Below, in pieces: positions 58,808 to 64,000 of a stretch of 64,000 nt of DNA. Position 1 is the stretch's first letter, and every line of letters starts with the position of its first letter. The notes below the pieces were generated by a model, which ran no database searches, was not told the origin of the DNA, and was given only the letters and a program-made list of their open reading frames with translations. Source of the DNA: NORP233 sp050186825 (lineage in GTDB: Bacteria; Planctomycetota; J058); assembly GCA_050186825.1 (NCBI GenBank), contig JBFWYD010000059.1, positions 1 through 64,000 on the forward strand, given 5' to 3'. A program made the translations under genes and the position numbers.

Positions 58808-59389
58808 TCAGGCGTCGAAGCGGCGGGCGAGCTCCTGCAGCAGGGCGTCCCGGTCGGCCGCGCTCGGCGTGGGCAGGTGCAGGAGCGCGTCGATCTCGGG
58901 CGCGGCGCCCTCCACGGCCTCCAGCCACACCTCCTCGCGGGCGAAGAGCCGGAGCGTGTCGTCCCTCTCGCCGTAGCCGGCCAGGTCCTCCCAGGCCAGG
59001 GCGAGGCCGGGGACTCCCGGCTTCTCCAGCCAGACGCCGCGCTCGCACAGCTCCGCGACCCCGCTCGCTCGCCAGGCGCGGCGCGCGACCGGCCGGAGCG
59101 CGAGCCGCCAGCGGAGCGCGAGCTGGGCGAGCCCCATGCCCAGGGCGAGCTGCGCCAGCGCCCAGCCCTCCGACGGCGCGAGCGGCGCCGGGAGGCGCTC
59201 GACGAGCCAGCGGGCTCCTCCGCCGAGGGCGATCCCCATCAGCGCGAGCGCGCACCACACCAGCGAGATGTCCAGCAGGAGCCCGCGCCGGCGTCGCCGC
59301 ACCTGCTCCTCGAGCACGCGCTCGTGCAGCGCGGGGTCCAACGACCCCGCGGCCCTCACGCGCACCTGTCCCAGCTCGTCCCGGGTCAC
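58808..59389 (-). CDS. hypothetical membrane protein
   Basis: 193 residues from a GTG, three bases after the upstream stop. Two hydrophobic segments at about 37-57 (LLDISLVWCALALMGIALG) and 74-92 (WALAQLALGMGLAQLALR) form a hairpin; the C-terminal half is soluble with a strand pattern like a PH-type domain (GVWLEKPGVPGLALAWEDLA, DTLRLFAREEVWLEAVEG). This layout resembles small membrane proteins with a cytoplasmic YcxB/PH-like domain. Probably co-transcribed with the secreted HEAT protein. Confidence 0.6.
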   Translation of the reverse strand: MTRDELGQVRVRAAGSLDPALHERVLEEQVRRRRRGLLLDISLVWCALALMGIALGGGARWLVERLPAPLAPSEGWALAQLALGMGLAQLALRWRLALRPVARRAWRASGVAELCERGVWLEKPGVPGLALAWEDLAGYGERDDTLRLFAREEVWLEAVEGAAPEIDALLHLPTPSAADRDALLQELARRFDA

Positions 59390-59392
59390 CCG

Positions 59393-60715
59393 CTACCGGA
59401 AGCGCGGGTCGTGGCTCCCGGTCGCGTCCCACCACTCGCCCCACTTGCGGTAGGTGACCATGGCGCCATGCACGCCGTGGCGCTCGCCCGTGAGCGCCTC
59501 GAGCAGGGGCACCGCGCGGTAGGCGGGGTCGGTGTAGCCCGCGTTGTGGGGCTGGCCGGCGCGGGCGACCCAGGGGATCAGCAGCTTCACGTCCGCCGCG
59601 ACCAGGCTCTTGCGCAGGGCCGAGCACTCCAGCGCGCGGGCCGCGCCGGTGATGGCGCGCTGCTCCGCGCGGCCGAGGGTGGCCGGCGGGCCTGGGGCGA
59701 GCAGCGCGCGCAGGGCCTCGTCTACGGCGGGGGCGGAGACCTTGGCGAGCATCTCGGGCAGGCGCTCGGACTCGACGGCCAGCCGCGAGGTCAGCAGCCG
59801 AATCGCGGCCGCCTGGGGCTCGCCCTTGCCGAGGGCCGCCACGACCCAGGCCGCGTGCTGGGCGCGGGCCTGGGTGGCTGGGACCTGGGCGGCCGGGTCC
59901 CGGAGCGCGGCCAGGGTGCGCTCGGCGAGGGGCAGGGCGGCCGCGAGCTCGTCCTCGACGCAGATGCGAGCCAGCCGCCAGCCGAAGTAGCGCTCGAGGC
60001 GCCGATCCCGCACGCCGAAGCGCTTGGCGAAGGCGCGGCCGTCGTCCTCGCGGATCGCGGCCAGCACGACCTCGGCCCGCTGGGGCGCGGGCAGCGCCTC
60101 GAGGCCGGCCAGGGCGGGCTTGGCCAGGTCGTCCTCGCGGTCCGCGAACTGGCAGAGGAGCGCCAGCGCGGCGCACCGCGCAGCGGGCTTCGCGTCTGAG
60201 GCGCGGAGCGGAGCGAGCGTGCGGAGCACGCCCCACAGCTCGTCGCGCTGCGGGTCGTCCACGCGCTTGCCGCCGCGCGGGAGGATCCCCAGGTCCTCGG
60301 GCTTGACCTGCGAGAGGTAGCCGTCGAAGAACCCCCGGCGGCCCAGCTCGAGACCGGCGCCCTGCTTGGCGTCCTGCTTGGTGAGGCAGAGCGCGTAGAC
60401 CTTGCCGTCGCTGAGCTCGACCGGGCGCTCGCCGCGCTGCTGCCCCTTGTGGAACACCCCGACCGTGGCGACCGGCACCGTGAGCGGCGCCTGGACCCCG
60501 CCCACGACCACCTCGACCGGCTCCAGCCGATAGGCCCCGTCCTTGGTGCCGAGGCAGCGGAACAGGCCGACCACGTCCGCATCCATGAACGCGCGGGCCG
60601 TCAGGCCGGCGCGGCCCTCGGGCGTCGACTCCACCGAGACGTCGGCCCGCGCGAGGCTCAGGAGGGCCAGGCCGCAGAGGGCCAGGAGGAGGGGGCGGGG
60701 GAGGTCGCGAGGCAT
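59393..60715 (-). CDS. secreted HEAT-like protein with C-terminal YRKW motif
   Basis: 440 residues from the ATG 60715; a longer frame upstream lacks a signal peptide. The signal peptide (about 1-24) ends LLSLARADVSVE. Residues 30-150 are a beta-rich domain (ARAFMDADVVGLFRCLGTKD, KVYALCLTKQD). The rest is helical, HEAT-like. The extreme C-terminus MVTYRKWGEWWDATG matches the YRKWVEW motif of the secreted protein at 20823-21956, so both belong to one exported family. Function unknown. Confidence 0.7.
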   Translation of the reverse strand: MPRDLPRPLLLALCGLALLSLARADVSVESTPEGRAGLTARAFMDADVVGLFRCLGTKDGAYRLEPVEVVVGGVQAPLTVPVATVGVFHKGQQRGERPVELSDGKVYALCLTKQDAKQGAGLELGRRGFFDGYLSQVKPEDLGILPRGGKRVDDPQRDELWGVLRTLAPLRASDAKPAARCAALALLCQFADREDDLAKPALAGLEALPAPQRAEVVLAAIREDDGRAFAKRFGVRDRRLERYFGWRLARICVEDELAAALPLAERTLAALRDPAAQVPATQARAQHAAWVVAALGKGEPQAAAIRLLTSRLAVESERLPEMLAKVSAPAVDEALRALLAPGPPATLGRAEQRAITGAARALECSALRKSLVAADVKLLIPWVARAGQPHNAGYTDPAYRAVPLLEALTGERHGVHGAMVTYRKWGEWWDATGSHDPRFR

Positions 60716-60775
60716 GGGGGGCTCCGGGCTCGGGCGTCCGGCTACGACGCTACCCAACCCCCTTGAGTTCTGGGC

Positions 60776-60797
60776 GCCGCCCGCTGACGCGGGCCAC
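60776..60797. repeat. GTCA-centred palindromic repeat, inverted copy
   Basis: CCCGC-TGAC-GCGGG is the reverse complement of the element at 5658-5671, again between genes. Confidence 0.45.
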
Positions 60798-60817
60798 GCC
60801 ACTTCTCGCGACCCGCC

Positions 60818-61228
60818 TTACCCCGGCGTCGCGCAGCGCAGGTAGCCATCGACGCTGCGGAGGAAGCAACGCAGCTCCTCGCGCAGGGTCGGGGTCGGCG
60901 GCGCCGCGTCCAGGGCGCGGCGCGCGGCCTCCTCGGCGGAGCGCAGCCGGCGGACGGTGGCCTGGCGCACGGCGTGGACGAGGGGGTCGTCCTGGCCGCG
61001 GCCGGCCACGAGCTCGAGCAGGTAGCGCGCCGCGGCGCAGGCGTGGCGCGGCTCGCTGCCCAGGCGTCCCCGGAAGGCCGCGCTCTCGAGCAGGGCCTGG
61101 AGCCGGGGCCGGAAGGTCCCGTCCGCGGGCGGGACCTCGACGAGGAGCCGCAGCGCGCGCCAGCGCGAGGCGGGGTCGGCCTCGAGGTGCGCCGGGGGCG
61201 CCGACTCAAAGGGAGCAGCTGGGAGCAC
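60818..61228 (-). CDS. hypothetical protein
   Basis: 136 residues from a GTG with GGAGG four to five bases upstream; a far longer open frame upstream is a shadow. Helical and soluble (RWRALRLLVEVPPADGTFRP, HACAAARYLLELVAGRGQDD, TLREELRCFLRSVDGYLRC). The wording suggests a single helical-bundle domain. No family recognised. It is divergent from the small gene at 61460, with a GC-dinucleotide-rich gap between. Confidence 0.5.
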   Translation of the reverse strand: MLPAAPFESAPPAHLEADPASRWRALRLLVEVPPADGTFRPRLQALLESAAFRGRLGSEPRHACAAARYLLELVAGRGQDDPLVHAVRQATVRRLRSAEEAARRALDAAPPTPTLREELRCFLRSVDGYLRCATPG

Positions 61229-61459
61229 ACGACACCTCCGTGCCCGGGCCCTGGCAAGCGGCGTGCCCGACGCGATCTCTGCGCGCGCCGGCGCGCGCGC
61301 GCGCTTTCCCACCCGCGGGGACAGCGATGGCCGGCTGCGTGAGTCAGGCCCGGCCCGCGGCGCGCCGTGGGTCGCCGCGCCGCGGGCGCTTGGCGGCGCG
61401 GCGCAGGCCTTGCTCGCTCCTGGGCGTCGGTCGAGCGACGCCGACGAGGAGGGAGACCC

Positions 61460-61702
61460 ATGATCGCGCCCGCAGCAGCCGCCCCGCCCTTCGCAGTTGG
61501 AGCCCTGGTCCAGGACGACACCGGACAGGAGCGGATCGTGGTCGGCTACAAGCCCGACGGCCGCTGCATGACCGTCGGCGCGCCGGACCTGCCCTGGGTC
61601 CGGGAGGGCGCGCACGCGATCGAGGTCCGGCCCCCGTCGGTCTACCGGCTCACGCCGCGGCGCGCGCGCGCCGCCGCTCAGGCCAGGCGCCAGGCCCCGT
61701 AG
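61460..61702 (+). CDS. small hypothetical protein
   Basis: 80 residues from an ATG with GAGGAGGGAG upstream. The sequence is a compact beta-type domain (FAVGALVQDDTGQERIVVGY, KPDGRCMTVGAPDLPWVREG) ending in an Arg/Ala tail. Looks like a small barrel of KOW/SH3 type, without certainty. Its 3' end overlaps the convergent gene by 25 bp. Confidence 0.5.
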   Translation: MIAPAAAAPPFAVGALVQDDTGQERIVVGYKPDGRCMTVGAPDLPWVREGAHAIEVRPPSVYRLTPRRARAAAQARRQAP

Positions 61703-62403
61703 GGGTTGTGCTGCGCGTGCCCCGCGGGGAAGCGCGGCCCCTCGAGCGAGAGGCGGAACACCGGGCCCTCGCGCTCGGGGCGGAAGGACAGCCCCTCGCG
61801 CAGGTCGGGGTGATCGCGCAGCAGGTGCACCTCGAAGGCGCGCAGCAGCGCGCCGGCGCGCTCGGGTGAGAGGTCCGCCGGGACGCAGGCGTCGGCCAGC
61901 CCGAAGTGCTGCATGCCCGAGCTGAAGTAGCCCGAGCCGTCCGGCGCCTGCGCGAGCGAGACGAGGGCCGCCCACAGGCAGTCGGGCTCCTGGGGGTGCT
62001 CGGTCAGCCGCAGCCAGTCGTCGGCGCGATGCACCTTGCCCGCGGTCGGCACCGCCACCGCCAGCCCGCCCGCGCGCAGGATCGGCGCCGACCAGGCCAG
62101 GAGCTGCGCCGCGCCGGCCGCGTCGGGCGCGCCGGCCAGCCACACGGTGCGCTGATGCCGGTCGATGGCGTCGAGCTCGGCGGGGCCGAGCCCCGAGTCG
62201 TAGCGGAGCGCGCGGAAGGAGGCCCCCAGGGCCGGGTCGTGCTCGGTCACGAGGATCGGCAGCTCGGCCGCGGTGCCCTCGTGCTTGAGCACCTTGCCCG
62301 CGATCACGTAGCCGGGCGCGCGCTGGCGCACCGCGGCGACCAGGTCGCTGCGCTTCGGCCAGGGGCCGGGGATCCCCACCCGGATCGCGAGCTGCTCGGA
62401 CAC
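61678..62403 (-). CDS. DUF4261-like hypothetical protein
   Basis: 241 residues from a GTG. Soluble alpha/beta protein; pieces such as SDLVAAVRQRAPGYVIAGKV, GGLAVAVPTAGKVHRADDWL and GSGYFSSGMQHFGLADACVP recall DUF4261 proteins, whose function is unknown. There is no signal peptide and no catalytic motif I can name. A TAGGAT box at about 62456-62461 (minus strand) could be its promoter with a 50-base leader. Confidence 0.55.
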   Translation of the reverse strand: MSEQLAIRVGIPGPWPKRSDLVAAVRQRAPGYVIAGKVLKHEGTAAELPILVTEHDPALGASFRALRYDSGLGPAELDAIDRHQRTVWLAGAPDAAGAAQLLAWSAPILRAGGLAVAVPTAGKVHRADDWLRLTEHPQEPDCLWAALVSLAQAPDGSGYFSSGMQHFGLADACVPADLSPERAGALLRAFEVHLLRDHPDLREGLSFRPEREGPVFRLSLEGPRFPAGHAQHNPYGAWRLA

Positions 62404-62549
62404 GCGCCCTCACCGTGCTGCGGGCGCGGCGCCAGTCCGCCGCGCGCGGCCGGGGATCCTACCCAGCGCGCAGGCCGGAGCGGGCGCCCTTGGGCGGAGC
62501 GACCCCGCGCGAAGCGCGGCGAGCCGAAGCGAGGGCTTCGCTCGAGAGC

Positions 62550-63020
62550 TCAGCCTGCGGCGGCCTCCTCCAGCACGGCCGGGGCCGCGGGCATGGCCGC
62601 CTCGATCGGGATCAGGCGGACGAAGGCCGAGTCGCGCCGGCGCCGGCGCCGGGCCTGCACGCTCACGAAGCCCTCGCGGCGGAGGGCCTCGACGTAGTGC
62701 TCGGCCAGCCGTCGGCTCAGCGCGAGGTCCTTGGCCAGGCGCGCCACCGAGCGCGGCCCGTGGATCGCGAGCTCGTTCAGGATCTCGCCGGCGGTGATCC
62801 CGTCCGGATCCACGGCGCGCGGGCCGAGGATGGCCACCTCCGCCTGCTCCCGCTCCTTGCCCTCGAGCGCCGCGAGCACCTCCTGCACGTAGGGCAGGCG
62901 CTCGACGTGATCGGGGCAGTAGGGCTTGCGATGCCGCGTGGAGCGGCGGCAGCCGGGCTCGAGGCAGCGCCGGGGCGCGCGAGGGTCGATGGAGCTGGGC
63001 AGGGTGGCGCGGAGGATCAT
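62550..63020 (-). CDS. zinc-knuckle and winged-helix-type protein
   Basis: 156 residues from an ATG. A short CLEPGCRRSTRHRKPYCPDH cluster (C4/C3H type, residues 19-38) is followed by a helical region and a winged-helix-like domain at about 72-135 (AGEILNELAIHGPRSVARLA, LSRRLAEHYVEALRREGFVS). The combination suggests a DNA- or RNA-binding regulator. No neighbouring operon gives a target. Confidence 0.6.
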   Translation of the reverse strand: MILRATLPSSIDPRAPRRCLEPGCRRSTRHRKPYCPDHVERLPYVQEVLAALEGKEREQAEVAILGPRAVDPDGITAGEILNELAIHGPRSVARLAKDLALSRRLAEHYVEALRREGFVSVQARRRRRRDSAFVRLIPIEAAMPAAPAVLEEAAAG

Positions 63021-63133
63021 GCCCGAGCCCGGGCAAGGTTCGTGCCACCCTCAAGGTGCGGGGCGGGCGAGCTCCGCGCAGGGCGCTGGTCGATCCTGAC
63101 CCGGCGCCCGGACAGTCGTGTCCCGACCGACCC

Positions 63134-63544
63134 CTACTTGAGCCAGTGGATCGTGTACGGGCGCCAGACCGAGGGGCGCTCGTAGGTCGTGAACGCCGTG
63201 CCGTAGCTCACGGGCCGGTCGAGGAAGGCCCACTGGATGTCGATGGCGGCGCCCTTGCACAACCCCGCCAGGGGGCCCGCGGCCAGCCCGACCGGGACGA
63301 AGAACAGGATGTTGAAGATCCAGTACTCCGGGTGGTAGTCGAAGGTCGAGCGGTTGAGCCGGTAGATCTGCGCCGGCGCGTCGACCGCGCCCGTGAAGGC
63401 CCCCGTCAGCAGCCCGGTCATGGTCGCGCAGCCCTGGGTGAAGGGGAGGGCGAGGAACACGAGCGCGGCGCCCAGGGCGTGGAGGCGGCGGGCGCGACGA
63501 CGGGCTCCGCTGGGGCGGGTGGCGGGGGTGGCGGCTGCTTGCAT
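63134..63544 (-). CDS. small YceK-like lipoprotein
   Basis: 136 residues from an ATG. A long basic n-region is followed by the hydrophobic core LGAALVFLALPFTQGCATMT with lipobox TQGC. The mature part (TGAVDAPAQIYRLNRSTFDY, IFNILFFVPVGLAAGPLAGL) resembles YceK/DUF1375-type outer-membrane lipoproteins. Function unknown. Monocistronic. Confidence 0.65.
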   Translation of the reverse strand: MQAAATPATRPSGARRRARRLHALGAALVFLALPFTQGCATMTGLLTGAFTGAVDAPAQIYRLNRSTFDYHPEYWIFNILFFVPVGLAAGPLAGLCKGAAIDIQWAFLDRPVSYGTAFTTYERPSVWRPYTIHWLK

Positions 63545-63765
63545 GCTCGGCTCCAGGTCGAGTCGGGCTCTCGTTGGGCGCGGAGGTCGAGCTGGCTCGA
63601 CGCGCTGCGCCCGGACGTTCTACTCGGCGCGGGGCTCCGTGTCTCCGGCGCCCGTGACGCCGGCATGTTCCCCTGAGTCCCCGACGCTCCGGGTCAGGTG
63701 CGGGTTTAGTAGGCTCTCGGCCCCGCGCGTGGCCCCGGGCCCGGGTCAGCAAGGGAAGGAGCCCC

Positions 63766-64000
63766 ATGGACTTCCGACAGCGGATCAGCGACGCCCTCGC
63801 GCGCAGCCAGGCGCGCTACACCGAGGTCCGCCTCGAGGTGACGACCGGCTCGCGGGTGGTCTACCGGGGCAAGCGGCTGGAGACGGCCACCGACACCCTC
63901 GACCGCGGCGGCTTCGTGCGCGTGCTGGCCCGCGAGGGCGGCTGGGGGACCGCGACCTTCAACGACCTCGACCAGCTCGAGCGCAAGGTGACGGAGGCCT
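63766..64000 (+). CDS. TldD/PmbA-family metalloprotease, N-terminal part only
   Basis: 78 codons are visible before the window ends. Start ATG behind AAGGGAAGGA. The opening matches TldD/PmbA proteins: ARYTEVRLEVTTGSRVVYRG, then GGFVRVLAREGGWGTATFND. Family members form TldD-TldE type complexes that process peptides or protect against quinolone-type gyrase poisons. Neither the HEXXXH metal site nor the partner gene is in view. TAGGCT near 63711 could be a -10 box. Confidence 0.8.
   Translation, partial: MDFRQRISDALARSQARYTEVRLEVTTGSRVVYRGKRLETATDTLDRGGFVRVLAREGGWGTATFNDLDQLERKVTEA

Overview
This is a very GC-rich bacterial chromosome segment with both strands densely coded. Planctomycetota is the best guess for its origin. 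The housekeeping sigma factor (5745-7223) has the long spacer between regions 1.2 and 2 and the region-4 wording (YGLGDGYTYTLEEVG) that I associate with planctomycete RpoD. There are three eukaryotic-type Ser/Thr kinases plus one broken copy, many proteins combining a zinc ribbon, one membrane segment and TPR or HEAT repeats, and bacterial microcompartment vertex proteins. An AsmA-type envelope protein, an MsbA-type exporter, LPS-type glycosyltransferases and lipoproteins indicate a cell with two membranes. The phylum call is inference from protein wording, not a search.

Layout. 0-5.7 kb: hypothetical membrane proteins, a RING-like gene broken by a frameshift at a 42-bp palindrome, a kinase and a zinc-ribbon membrane protein. 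5.7-7.2 kb: primary sigma factor. 7.4-14.0 kb: the most coherent metabolic block. CBS protein, universal stress protein and acyl-CoA transferase are followed by a tightly overlapping operon: BMC-P, RpiB-like, BMC-P, BMC-P, DeoC, nucleoside phosphorylase, acylphosphatase. It reads as a nucleoside / deoxyribose-phosphate microcompartment locus without its hexameric shell genes. 14.0-17.1 kb: small hypotheticals, a thioesterase and several frame-broken genes. 17.2-20.7 kb: NAD kinase, two ArsA-type ATPases and a tiny basic L34-like protein. 20.8-29.4 kb: envelope proteins, a Pnkp-like phosphatase with a degenerate kinase domain, a RING-like protein, a kinase, a PIN-domain protein, a crotonase and a SUKH protein. 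29.4-46 kb: an ABC ATPase with a long (S/T/A)E tail, a large receptor-like kinase, a CheR-like methyltransferase, TPR/HEAT proteins, a kinase pseudogene, a Thg1-like polymerase with an RNA-kinase-like partner, and a RAYT-type transposase followed by a degenerate tandem repeat. 46-64 kb: AsmA-like giant, lipoproteins, two glycosyltransferases with an MsbA-like exporter, secreted HEAT proteins, small unknowns and the start of a TldD/PmbA-type gene cut by the window end.

Two architectural habits recur. Neighbouring genes are often coupled by 4-bp ATGA/GTGA stop-start overlaps. Many first genes of transcripts have a TAnnnT box only 5-10 nt before the start codon and no Shine-Dalgarno sequence, suggesting leaderless mRNAs. 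No rRNA, tRNA or CRISPR array was recognised.
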